A model generated the notes under the pieces. The model saw only the letters and a list, made by a program, of their open reading frames with translations, ran no database searches and had not been told where the DNA came from. Source: JAUXFK01 sp034189035 (GTDB lineage: Bacteria > Desulfobacterota > UBA8473). Taken from it: a DNA stretch of 14,845 nucleotides. Location: positions 1 to 14,845 of the forward strand of contig JAXHVA010000099.1 in the NCBI GenBank assembly GCA_034189035.1, read 5' to 3'. The translations under genes and the position numbers were made by a program. Positions 1 through 6,285 of the stretch are shown in pieces (the first letter of the stretch is position 1; each line of letters starts with the position of its first letter).

Positions 1-2
1 AA

Positions 3-110
3 AGACCTCATGGAGGTATCAATATCCAAACTCCAATACTAAAAATCTATAAAAGACTCAAAAACTATAATAACTCTCTCCCTGTGGTTATAGAAAAAAT
101 AGCAGCTTAA
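3..110 (+). CDS. C-terminal tail of a probable IS transposase/integrase (partial)
   Basis: An open frame enters from the left edge and gives 35 residues starting RPHGGINIQTPILKIYKRL before a TAA. The RPH...TP pattern resembles the end of the DDE integrase core (rve family) in IS3/IS481-type transposases, where a YNxxRPHxxLxxxTP segment precedes a short helical tail. Only the tail is visible, so the IS family cannot be named. The other two + frames close within the first 60 bases. The next gene is convergent and the hairpin at 189-225 could serve both. Assignment rests on a short motif. Confidence 0.45.
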   Translation, partial: RPHGGINIQTPILKIYKRLKNYNNSLPVVIEKIAA

Positions 111-188
111 TTTGTTTGCCAGAATTTTTTTGTTTGACATATATTTGATTAATACATTTATTTTTCATTTTATCAATATGGGTACTCC

Positions 189-225
189 AAAAAAATTTGC
201 TTTTCTTCTCCCAAAAGAAATTTTT
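189..225 (-). terminator. Intrinsic terminator after the DUF362 gene
   Basis: On the minus strand, immediately after the TGA stop, arms 218-223 plus 213-217 pair with 193-198 plus 200-204 (AAATTT and CTTTT blocks, one bulged base at 199). The loop is 8 nt and a run of seven U follows (A189-A195 on +). The stem is AT-rich but long. The mirrored T run at 221-225 means it could also stop transcription coming from the left edge. Confidence 0.6.
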
Positions 226-1367
226 CATGCTGTTTTTTGTATTCCTGATTTTATCTGGATTGCTCCTTGTGGACAGAGTTCTTGACAGCAAAAACATCGA
301 ATACAACTTTTATAATCTATCCGTATCCTTTCCTTCACTATTTTCATGCTCTTTGGGGGACACGAATCAACACAAACCCGGCATAAGCCGCACTTTCTGT
401 GGTCAATAAGAGGTTTAGCTGTTATAAGGTTCTTTATAAGATGACGCAGAAATTTCGGAATACGAAAGCCAAGATCACCGTTTCTGGGAAGCCGAAAGTC
501 ATCTATCTTTACCTCGTTGAGTTCTTCTCCTAAGATTTCAATCCCATTGATATCCGGCTGCCCGATCTTCATTTGCCTTGCCATCCGTGTAGTATGGACA
601 CAATCCGATTTCACTCCAAGGACTCGACTGACCACAGCATCAATCGCCACACAGTCGATACCGGCAAATATCAACTCTATTTCTCGAGGGTCACCGCTTC
701 CAGGCCCATCTCCTTCCATCCCTATGATCCCATCCATTATCGTTAATCCCGGTTGTATAAGAAGGCAGAGATCGAGAAGCATCTGAGCAAAATGATTCAC
801 ATCTACGCCTGCCTTTAAATGCCACTTTGCCTTTTCTTTCCCTACAATAAAGCCAAAATTGTTCTTTACACTGAGGGTAAGAATCATCTGGCCATGTGTC
901 TTGAGTTTCGGAAGGTTGATTATTACATCCACTTCTTGAAATGCTTTGGCGATTTTAAACCTTTTAAATACACGACCTCTGTCGTTCTTTAAATCAAAGG
1001 ATTCATCAAATGCTACGAGTCTGATTCCCATTTGATCTGCAACTTCTCTTACTCCTGATTTTTCAGTGACTCTCTTTAGACTTCCGACTCCAGGGCTGTC
1101 TCCAATACATGGAACCCCCCCGGCCTCCTGAACCAAACGGGCAACAGCAGATATAAAAGAGGGGTGCGTAGTCACGGCCTTTTCTTTTGGTTTGGCGGAA
1201 AGCAGATTCGGCTTCAGCAATACCCTATCGCCACCTTTGACAAACCTCTCCATCCCTCCCAACATATCAATCGATTCCTTCACTTTTTGATATACATTCT
1301 CTTGTTCATAGCCCTTACATCTTACTATGACGACCTGCGGGTTTTGGGCATTGTCCATGTCGTTCAT
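225..1367 (-). CDS. DUF362 domain protein with C-terminal 2x[4Fe-4S] ferredoxin
   Basis: The 380-residue protein has a DUF362 domain (about residues 10-290) followed by a bacterial-type ferredoxin module. Seen in sequence: the DUF362 signatures LLKPNLL (50-56), THPSF (67-71), INLPKLKTHG (150-159), SVKNNFG (166-172), and two CxxCxxCxxxCP clusters (C326/329/332/336 and C355/358/361/365). No signal peptide is visible, so it is probably cytoplasmic. DUF362 proteins are common in anaerobes; the family is presumed redox-linked, but its reaction is not established, so the function here is only electron transfer coupled to an unknown activity. The ATG begins one base after the TAA of the upstream HAD gene, which implies translational coupling in one operon. 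ATG 1367 is the first in-frame start after the upstream stop. Confidence 0.9.
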   Translation of the reverse strand: MNDMDNAQNPQVVIVRCKGYEQENVYQKVKESIDMLGGMERFVKGGDRVLLKPNLLSAKPKEKAVTTHPSFISAVARLVQEAGGVPCIGDSPGVGSLKRVTEKSGVREVADQMGIRLVAFDESFDLKNDRGRVFKRFKIAKAFQEVDVIINLPKLKTHGQMILTLSVKNNFGFIVGKEKAKWHLKAGVDVNHFAQMLLDLCLLIQPGLTIMDGIIGMEGDGPGSGDPREIELIFAGIDCVAIDAVVSRVLGVKSDCVHTTRMARQMKIGQPDINGIEILGEELNEVKIDDFRLPRNGDLGFRIPKFLRHLIKNLITAKPLIDHRKCGLCRVCVDSCPPKSMKIVKERIRIDYKSCIRCFCCQELCPQGAIQIKSGIQKTA

Positions 1368-1368
1368 T

Positions 1369-2679
1369 TTATAACCTATTATGCTCTATTATCTTTTTCA
1401 AATCGTTCAGGCGATTCAGCAGCCTTCTGGGACCATTTTGGGACAACTGCTCTTTTGTTTCAAACCCCGTAGGTAAAATATATACATCCATCTGGGCATT
1501 CTTCCCTGTTTCAATATCAATTACTGAGTCTCCCACAAATACCGTATCTTCTCTTTGTAGGTTCATACTCTTTAATGCATCAAAGATCATCTTTGGGTTG
1601 GGTTTCATCAGTCTAGGATTATCTGCGCCAATTACCGTGGTGAAGTGCTCTTTAATCCCTGATTGCTTCAGTATCTCTTTCGCATAACGCCCTTCCATGT
1701 TTGTTGCTACACCCAAAATCACTCCTGCTTTCTTCAAAAACAAAACCACCCCTTTTACATCTGAAAAGAGAGGGGGATTATTCATGATGAGATCAATATA
1801 TTTTTCTTTAAACCGCTCCATAGACTCTTTCAGTGCATTTGAGCCTACCCGTTGATGCATAATCCCTGTTATCGACTCTTTTGAAAGAACCTTGAGCTGT
1901 TCCCGGTTGATCGATTCATGTCCACAATTATCCAGTGCCCAATTAAAACTCTTATGGATCGCATCCACAGAATCGATCAGCGTTCCGTCGAGATCAAAAA
2001 TGATGCCCCTTATCTTCTTTGACATATTCCTTATTATATCTGAAAAATCATTATAATTCCAAAAATCTATTCCATTGTCGATGCAGTAGATATAAAGGGT
2101 GCTCTTTGCATATACTTCATCGGCTTCTTCGGCAATGCACCTGTCAGACAGGCCATTTCCCACGAAAATAATATGATCATAATCGCCTCTTAATCTCTTC
2201 AAAATTCCCCTTTTGCAGACACCACAGCTTCCACACTCCGGGTTATAATAGGGAAATTCAATATCGATTTTTTTTTCATCTATAAATACAATCCTATTCG
2301 CAAAGAAATCAATGCCTTCAATATTGTGTTGTGCTAGCAAGGCACCGATATATAAACCAAAGCCGTCACTTACTATCTTAAGGTCAATCCCCTGATCTTT
2401 GCAGAATCTATAAAATTCTATAAAATGGGGATCTAAAATTGAGTTCAATAGAATAAAATCGATCATCTCTTCTTTTGTACCCACAATCAGTCTGGCGATT
2501 CTGGTATAGGCCTCTTTTGACCCTATTTTGCCCTCTACAAAATCACGGTCAATCCCTTGCCAGTTTTCCTTTGTGAACCTGTTCAAAAAATCAAACCCTA
2601 CGTCTTGCATTGTGATTGTCCCATCAAAATCACATAAAACGAGTTTCTTGGCACGCCTTTTTGAAGCTCTTTTCTTCAT
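1369..2679 (-). CDS. Two HAD phosphatases fused in one 436-aa chain
   Basis: The N-terminal half (about 1-215) is a HAD-IB, MtnX/phosphoserine-phosphatase-like domain. It has motif I DFDGT (17-21, with an extra T for the usual transition), motif II SD (104-105), a Cys cluster CGSCGVCK (149-156) typical of MtnX-type proteins, and motif III GNGLSD (174-179). The C-terminal half (219-436) is a HAD-IA, phosphoglycolate-phosphatase-like domain: FDLDGT (228-233), ATN (325-327), KPNPKM (359-364), GDSVID (383-388). All catalytic Asp residues are present in both halves, so both may be active; substrates cannot be read from sequence. A Met at 219 (codon at 2023-2025) opens the second domain, with AAGGA only 2 nt upstream, so the fusion may derive from two adjacent genes. 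The ATG at 2679 has GAGGA upstream. First gene of the operon with DUF362. Confidence 0.88.
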   Translation of the reverse strand: MKKRASKRRAKKLVLCDFDGTITMQDVGFDFLNRFTKENWQGIDRDFVEGKIGSKEAYTRIARLIVGTKEEMIDFILLNSILDPHFIEFYRFCKDQGIDLKIVSDGFGLYIGALLAQHNIEGIDFFANRIVFIDEKKIDIEFPYYNPECGSCGVCKRGILKRLRGDYDHIIFVGNGLSDRCIAEEADEVYAKSTLYIYCIDNGIDFWNYNDFSDIIRNMSKKIRGIIFDLDGTLIDSVDAIHKSFNWALDNCGHESINREQLKVLSKESITGIMHQRVGSNALKESMERFKEKYIDLIMNNPPLFSDVKGVVLFLKKAGVILGVATNMEGRYAKEILKQSGIKEHFTTVIGADNPRLMKPNPKMIFDALKSMNLQREDTVFVGDSVIDIETGKNAQMDVYILPTGFETKEQLSQNGPRRLLNRLNDLKKIIEHNRL

Positions 2680-2710
2680 CCTGTCCTCACTCTATTTCTT
2701 TAAGTGTATG

Positions 2711-2739
2711 TTGACCATCTTATTTTGCTGTGGTATTAT
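2711..2739 (+). promoter_or_regulatory. Sigma-70-type promoter for the creatininase-family gene
   Basis: TTGACC (2711-2716, 5 of 6 consensus) and TATTAT (2734-2739, 5 of 6) are separated by exactly 17 nt. Transcription would start near 2746 and leave a leader of about 105 nt before the ATG at 2852. A perfect palindrome lies over the predicted start site (next entry). Confidence 0.6.
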
Positions 2740-2744
2740 TTATC

Positions 2745-2760
2745 ATTTCTAAAAAGAAAT
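2745..2760. promoter_or_regulatory. Palindrome at the predicted transcription start (possible operator)
   Basis: ATTTCTAAAAAGAAAT has two perfect 6-nt arms (2745-2750, 2755-2760) around AAAA. It sits at about -1 to +15 of the promoter above, where a repressor would block initiation. It is short and AT-rich, so chance occurrence is possible. Confidence 0.35.
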
Positions 2761-2851
2761 TCTATTTATAAAACAACCCGTTGATAATAGAATAATTTCT
2801 GGTGAGTGTCTAGTATAAACTTTTTGACCCAGGCAAAGGGAGAATTACATT

Positions 2852-3571
2852 ATGATTATTCAGGAAATAACAATGTCAGAATTTGAAGAGGGGCTTAAAA
2901 AGACGCAAACCGTTATTATCCCGATCGGGACCACAGAAGAGCATGGCCCCCACTTGCCATTGGCTACAGATATTATGCATGTATATGAGATGATAAAAGA
3001 GGCAGCAAGAAGGGTCCCCATGTTTATTGCCCCACCGATAAATTACGGAATATGCCGCAGTACAAGCGGACATACAGGTACGATTACGATTTCAAGTCAT
3101 ACCCTGAAGAGTATCATTAAAGATATTGTAATATCTCTCTATGAACACCGGATAAGGAATTTCATGATCATATCCGGGCATGCAGGTGGAACACATATGT
3201 CCTCCCTTTTCGAAATCGGAGAAGTATTGCTCGATGAACTTTCAGAGTCGAAGATTGCTGTAGTTTCCCTGTTCCATCTGATTTCAAAGGAGAGCCAGGA
3301 AGTCGTTGAAACCGAGGCGGATGGCCATGCCGGTGAGTTGGAGACATCTCTTATAATGTATGTAAAACCGCACCTGGTAAAGGATTTGCCGGAAGGCTTC
3401 TTCCCTCAGATGCCTCAATACTTTTTAACAAGAGATAAAAAGCAATACTGGCCTACAGGGGTATGGGGTGATCCTAAAAAGGCAAGTGCTGAAAAGGGAA
3501 AACAGATATTTGATATCGCGGTTGAAAAGATTGTGCACTTGAAGCAGGAATTTGAGAAGTTCGAAGGATAG
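2852..3571 (+). CDS. Creatininase-family amidohydrolase
   Basis: The 239-residue protein is full length for the creatininase family (PF02633), metal-dependent hydrolases acting on cyclic or linear amides. Visible motifs: PIGTTEEHGPHLPLATD (24-40), supplying E29, H31 and D40 as metal ligands; SGHTGT (72-77); ISGHAGGTH (107-115), with H110 as a ligand; and DGHAGELETS (157-166), with the conserved HAG...ETS signature. The metal site looks intact. Creatininase itself is one member; others act in flavin or riboflavin metabolism or in cofactor maturation, so the substrate is open. No operon partner is adjacent. GGGAGA lies about 10 nt before the ATG. It is convergent with the DUF4911 remnant, 28 nt away. 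Confidence 0.88.
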   Translation: MIIQEITMSEFEEGLKKTQTVIIPIGTTEEHGPHLPLATDIMHVYEMIKEAARRVPMFIAPPINYGICRSTSGHTGTITISSHTLKSIIKDIVISLYEHRIRNFMIISGHAGGTHMSSLFEIGEVLLDELSESKIAVVSLFHLISKESQEVVETEADGHAGELETSLIMYVKPHLVKDLPEGFFPQMPQYFLTRDKKQYWPTGVWGDPKKASAEKGKQIFDIAVEKIVHLKQEFEKFEG

Positions 3572-3599
3572 GGTGCAAAGACTTTCTACGATATCTTCT

Positions 3600-3827
3600 T
3601 TAATCAGGCGGGGAGGCAACAATCGCTTGTATGGAGAAATCTCTTTTCAGATCATCGAGTATGTGTTCCACATCGTTTTCAAAATCCGGTGCGATCATCA
3701 ACTCAACAATACCCTGTTTTGGACATACTGTCCGCATAACAGCAATTCCCTCATAGGCTTCGAGTATAAAATTGAGAAATGAGATGTTCTTACTGTCTAC
3801 TTTAAAGTATTTTTGTATGGTATCCAG
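3600..3827 (-). pseudogene. DUF4911-like protein lacking a start codon
   Basis: The reading gives 75 residues from a CTG at 3827: LDTIQKYFKVDSKNISFLNF, then ILEAYEGIAVMRTVCPKQGI, then VELMIAPDFENDVEHIL and a short tail ending ASPPD. The YFKVD...FILEAYEG...RTV.P..GIVEL.IAP pattern matches my memory of the small (about 80 aa) DUF4911 family of Deltaproteobacteria, whose function is unknown. No ATG, GTG or TTG occurs in frame upstream of an internal ATG that would delete the first 30 residues. The frame is closed by a TAG at 3888-3890. Repeat R2a begins right where the start codon should be, so I infer that the repeat or its insertion removed the true 5' end. A rare CTG start is the alternative. 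Confidence 0.5.
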
Positions 3828-3830
3828 TTT

Positions 3831-3961
3831 GTACGATTCTCTTTTTGGAAGGTTATATGCCTTTAGCAGGCTTTTAGTGGATTCAATCTAAAGCGAAAAC
3901 GGATATTTTGCTCACTTCCTTTTTTGTAACACCTTCATAAAATATTTTCAACTCAATAAAC
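3831..3961. repeat. Repeat R2a (direct copy at 5447-5550)
   Basis: The segment 3925-3961 matches 5514-5550 at 35 of 37 positions. The flanking 3831-3890 aligns less well with 5447-5505; both share GTACGAT, CTTTTTGGAAG, GCAGG and GGATTC blocks in the same order. The copies are in direct orientation about 1.6 kb apart and bracket most of the decay island. No transposase is recognisable within them. Confidence 0.65.
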
Positions 3962-3971
3962 CTATTATTAC

Positions 3972-4175
3972 CTATTTTTCAGAATTGGGCAGTCTGATTT
4001 CGTAAAAAATTAATATCGCATGAGCGTATTGCTTCTTTTTGTGTTCATTCTGATTTTTTAAAAAAAATGATATATTTTCCATTGTTGATGGTTCTAAGTG
4101 GTATTTATGACAAAAATCCAAATAGTACTGTAACCACTTTATTTCGACCTTAAGCAATTCAAGATCAGTTTCTGG
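3972..4175 (-). pseudogene. Tyrosine recombinase N-terminal (core-binding) domain fragment
   Basis: The reading gives PETDLELLKVEIKWLQYYLD, then FCHKYHLEPSTMENISFFLK, then NQNEHKKKQYAHAILIFYEI and a stop. This resembles the SAM-like core-binding domain of XerC/integron-integrase-type recombinases (W.x.YLdFC.KY...P....L..FL..L......KQ..HA...Y). The catalytic domain with the R-H-R-Y residues is absent: the frame ends at TAG 3972-3974, right beside repeat R2a. There is a TTG at 4157 but no ATG near the start. It is a decayed fragment, not a working integrase. Confidence 0.5.
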
Positions 4176-4411
4176 TCACAAGACAAGAAGGGGTGCTTCC
4201 ACTGGCCTAAGGATATGGAACCATAGATCCTCCTTGCCAAGCTCTTACCGAAAACGACGTCCCAACAACCGGATTGAAAGGGGTGAATTCAAGCAGTATA
4301 ACCTTCATTATTTGGCTTTTGTTTTTATATGAAGCAGTCCACCAGGGATTGGCTATACCAAATTCAAATTTTGTGATATACTATACTGCATTTACTGCAA
4401 AAATTATTTGA

Positions 4412-4680
4412 CCATTTGGGTTCTTCGGGATGTTGATATTATCTTTTTTACAGAGAAAATCAAAGTTTGAGCTAAGGTTACTAAGTCGAATTATCGATCC
4501 CAGATTTGGTCCTAATTCTGCTTAAAAGTTCATTGATCGTCTACGCCCTTTGACATTGTTTATGATCGGTTGCCTTGCGCTTAGTACCACTGGAATATTT
4601 TCAAGCTATTCTGAAAAAGCGACATTTGGGGCATATTCAATTGCAGGATTTTTTTAGCTAATGGCCTGGGCCCATTAGTT
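4412..4680 (+). pseudogene. Remnant of an MFS (DHA2-like) efflux transporter
   Basis: One frame reads FGFFGMLILSFLQRKSKFEL, RLLSRIIDPRFGPNSA, a TAA at 4523-4525, then KFIDRLRPLTLFMIGCLALS and TTGIFSSYSEKATFGAYSIA. A single-base slip in the T7 run at 4649-4655 continues as FFLANGLGPLV. The hydrophobic stretch, the ...DLRL-like linker and the Gly-rich helix end resemble transmembrane helices 8-10 of 14-helix MFS exporters. Both ends are missing and an internal piece seems deleted. Assignment is by pattern only. Confidence 0.4.
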
Positions 4681-4699
4681 TGATATAATATATCAAACT
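4658..4699. repeat. Two adjacent palindromes, one perfect over 23 bases
   Basis: CTAATGG (4658-4664) and CCATTAG (4672-4678) form a 7-bp stem. Overlapping its right arm, AGTTTGATATA (4677-4687) and TATATCAAACT (4689-4699) are perfect 11-nt arms around a single A. The two structures share bases 4677-4678 and cannot both form completely. They lie at the end of the MFS remnant and may be a terminator-like or element-end structure. Confidence 0.6.
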
Positions 4700-4751
4700 A
4701 TATTAACAAAAGATAGAAACTGGATATAACTTTTCAGTTCAGAGTGACAGA

Positions 4752-4799
4752 AGGGAACTGGGTCAGCCCTTGAAAAAAGATAAAATTGTCCTAATTCAA
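4752..4799 (+). repeat. Repeat R1a (direct copy at 5239-5285)
   Basis: The 48-nt copy starts AGGGAACTGGGTCAGCCCTT. It matches 5239-5285 with two substitutions and one inserted A. The two copies tightly bracket the toxin/antitoxin remnant. The GGGTCAGCCC core recurs inverted near 5428-5438, which recalls short REP-like elements, but no REP-associated transposase is present. Confidence 0.7.
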
Positions 4800-4826
4800 A
4801 GGTTGATCCCCGTATTCCTCTTAACG

Positions 4827-4915
4827 CGACTGGACGAAATGGAGCGAGGGCAAGGGACTGAAATATCTACTAAAGAGGTACTTCATCGGGCAAGGGACGT
4901 CATCTCGAGAAACAA
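4827..4915 (+). pseudogene. C-terminal remnant of an addiction-module antitoxin (PF09720-like)
   Basis: The frame reads RLDEMERGQGTEISTKEVLH, then RARDVISRNK. This fits the C-terminal half of the small 'addiction module component' antitoxins (R..E...G....S..EV...AR). The N-terminal half is missing; the sequence left of it is repeat R1a, so the gene appears cut by the repeat. The frame then runs without a stop into the toxin region in the wrong phase, another sign of decay. The toxin remnant follows at once, the usual order of these operons. Confidence 0.45.
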
Positions 4916-5236
4916 ATTGTATTCCATCCAGATGCTGACGCCGAAATCACAGAAGCGTCGCAGTACTACGAAATGCGTGTGCCTGGCCTTGGTTCGGACT
5001 TTCTCGAGGAGGTGGAACATGCACTCGATCAAATTTCTACGAAGCCCGATGCTTCGCAGCGAATTGGAATAAGAGTGCGGCGGAAGATTTTTTAGCGGTT
5101 TCGTTACAATCTGATCTACGCTGTATATCCGGATCGAATTCGAATTGTAGCGTGTGCTCATCAGAAACGCCAGCCTTTTTACCAGCGAAATCGGCTAAAG
5201 GAAAAGAATAAGAATCTAAGCCCAACAACGGCATAA
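4913..5236 (+). pseudogene. ParE/RelE-family toxin with internal amber codon
   Basis: The frame reads QIVFHPDADAEITEASQYYE, MRVPGLGSDFLEEVEHALDQ, ISTKPDASQRIGIRVRRKIF, TAG (5093-5095), then RFRYNLIYAVYPDRIRIVAC and AHQKRQPFYQRNR. The FHPDA..E...A..YYE opening, the G..FL.EVE.AL..I...P motif, the R+..RFRYNLIY strand and the closing V.A.AHQ+R.P.Y..R are the hallmarks of ParE-type ribosome-independent or gyrase-directed toxins (about 100 aa). There is no start codon in frame after the TAA at 4871. The amber codon falls just before the RF+YNLIY strand, so the product would be inactive unless suppressed. Confidence 0.7.
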
Positions 5237-5238
5237 AG

Positions 5239-5285
5239 AGGGAACTGGGTCAGCCCTTGAAAAAGACAAAATTGTCCGAATTCAA
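5239..5285 (+). repeat. Repeat R1b
   Basis: Right-hand copy of R1 (see 4752-4799). It starts three bases after the TAA that ends the toxin reading frame, so the toxin remnant abuts it directly. Confidence 0.7.
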
Positions 5286-5416
5286 CAGGGTGTTGCCCAA
5301 AGCAAATTTTCTAATAACTCGGATTTTTTAAAGATTCGGCTCCAATAAAATCAACAAGTTATCAGCCATGAAATTTTAGAAGTTACTGCAAAAACCTCTA
5401 AAATAGATTGGGACAA

Positions 5417-5433
5417 CAGCCCGTAAAGGGCTG
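5417..5433. repeat. Small GC hairpin
   Basis: CAGCCC (5417-5422) and GGGCTG (5428-5433) form a 6-bp stem with loop GTAAA. No T run follows, so it is not an intrinsic terminator. The GGGCTGATCCC right side resembles the inverted core of repeat R1, suggesting a shared repeat origin. Confidence 0.45.
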
Positions 5434-5446
5434 ATCCCCGCATCCG

Positions 5447-5550
5447 TACGATCCCCTTTTTGGAAGTTAGACGCTTTTCGCAGGTTATAACGGATTCTTA
5501 ATCCAACACTATATGTAACACCTTCACAAAATATTTTCAACTCAATGAAC
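5447..5550. repeat. Repeat R2b
   Basis: Second copy of R2, direct orientation relative to 3831-3961, best conserved at 5514-5550. On the minus strand it is open through 5376-5573 (MFIELKIFCEGVTYS...), but the matching frame in R2a carries stops, so I do not call a gene. Confidence 0.6.
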
Positions 5551-5609
5551 ATATAAATATATAATAAAAACATTTATAGGTTCAAATGTTGCTTACTCTA
5601 CAATTTAAT

Positions 5610-5639
5610 TTGACAGTAAACTTTTTTTCACTTTATTAG
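5610..5639 (+). promoter_or_regulatory. Candidate pyrE promoter
   Basis: A perfect TTGACA (5610-5615) is followed after 18 nt by TATTAG (5634-5639, 4 of 6). Transcription would start around 5646, leaving a leader of only about 10 nt containing the GAGAGGG ribosome site. The very short leader makes the call uncertain. Confidence 0.35.
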
Positions 5640-5655
5640 CGAATTGAGAGGGAAA

Positions 5656-6246
5656 ATGAAGGAGTCAATTCATACCGCTTTTGCACAATTCATAGCCGGC
5701 ACAAATGCAGTAAAATTTGGGAATTTCACCCTTAAAAGTGGAAAAAAATCGAATATTTTTTTCAATTTTGGTGAAATTTTTTTTGGAAGCGAATTAATTC
5801 AGCTCGGCAATTACTTTGCTGACTACATCGTTCAAAACTCCTTTGATAAAGTTGATGTAATTTTTGGCCCAGCATATAAAGGCATCAATATTTGTCTGGC
5901 AACATCTATCGGACTCTATCAGAAGTACAATGTTTCAATACCATTTGCATACAACAGAAAAGTGAGCAAAACGTACGCTGAAGGAGGACAGTTTGTTGGG
6001 TATGATTTATCAAAAGTGAATCGTATTTTAATCCTCGATGATGTCATAACGGATGGAGGAACAAAATATGAAGCTATAGATATGCTATCAAACTTCCCAA
6101 ACGCAAGTATTATTGCTATGCTTGTCGGCGTTGATAGGGAAGAACGAGACTCAGCAGGTGAATTCTATAGAGGAAAATTTATTAAAGACACTGGAATTAA
6201 CCTCTTTGCCTTAACAACTAAAAGCGAAGTGCTTAAATTCGAATAA
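5656..6246 (+). CDS. pyrE: Orotate phosphoribosyltransferase
   Basis: The 196-residue enzyme converts orotate and PRPP to orotidine 5'-phosphate, in de novo pyrimidine synthesis in the cytoplasm. The PRPP-binding motif ILILDDVITDGGTKYEA (124-140) is intact. GPAYKG (71-76) and the flexible catalytic loop RKVSKTYAEGG (101-111) with its lysines are present. The common His of this loop (KDHGEGG) is Tyr here (Y107). Length matches bacterial PyrE (about 190-215). I chose ATG 5656 because GAGAGGG sits just upstream; a TTG at 5644 would add four residues but places that Shine-Dalgarno inside the gene. It stands alone, without other pyr genes. Confidence 0.92.
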   Translation: MKESIHTAFAQFIAGTNAVKFGNFTLKSGKKSNIFFNFGEIFFGSELIQLGNYFADYIVQNSFDKVDVIFGPAYKGINICLATSIGLYQKYNVSIPFAYNRKVSKTYAEGGQFVGYDLSKVNRILILDDVITDGGTKYEAIDMLSNFPNASIIAMLVGVDREERDSAGEFYRGKFIKDTGINLFALTTKSEVLKFE

Positions 6247-6285
6247 TACCAATATATTCGTTTTTCGAAAGGGTATGGCAAACTC

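Larger units (their letters stand above)
3572..5609. other. Two-kilobase decay island without an intact gene
   Basis: No complete gene can be supported between the creatininase gene and pyrE. The stretch contains, in order, a DUF4911 remnant (-), repeat R2a, an integrase N-terminal fragment (-), an unassigned short reading frame at 4207-4308 (-, 33 aa beginning MKVILLEFTPFNP), a broken MFS gene (+), two adjacent palindromes, repeat R1a, an antitoxin/toxin remnant (+), repeat R1b, a small hairpin and repeat R2b. All fragments carry stops, missing starts or frameshifts, as expected of an old insertion hot spot under no selection. Confidence 0.7.

Noticed and set aside
4207..4308. 33-codon minus-strand frame MKVILLEFTPFNPVVG...
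   Set aside because: Too short and without ribosome site; vaguely like the start of a phage protein but not enough to call.
4770..5072. 100-codon frame on + through the toxin region
   Set aside because: Its first part lies in repeat R1a, its middle is the antitoxin remnant, and its end is the toxin read out of phase; not one gene.
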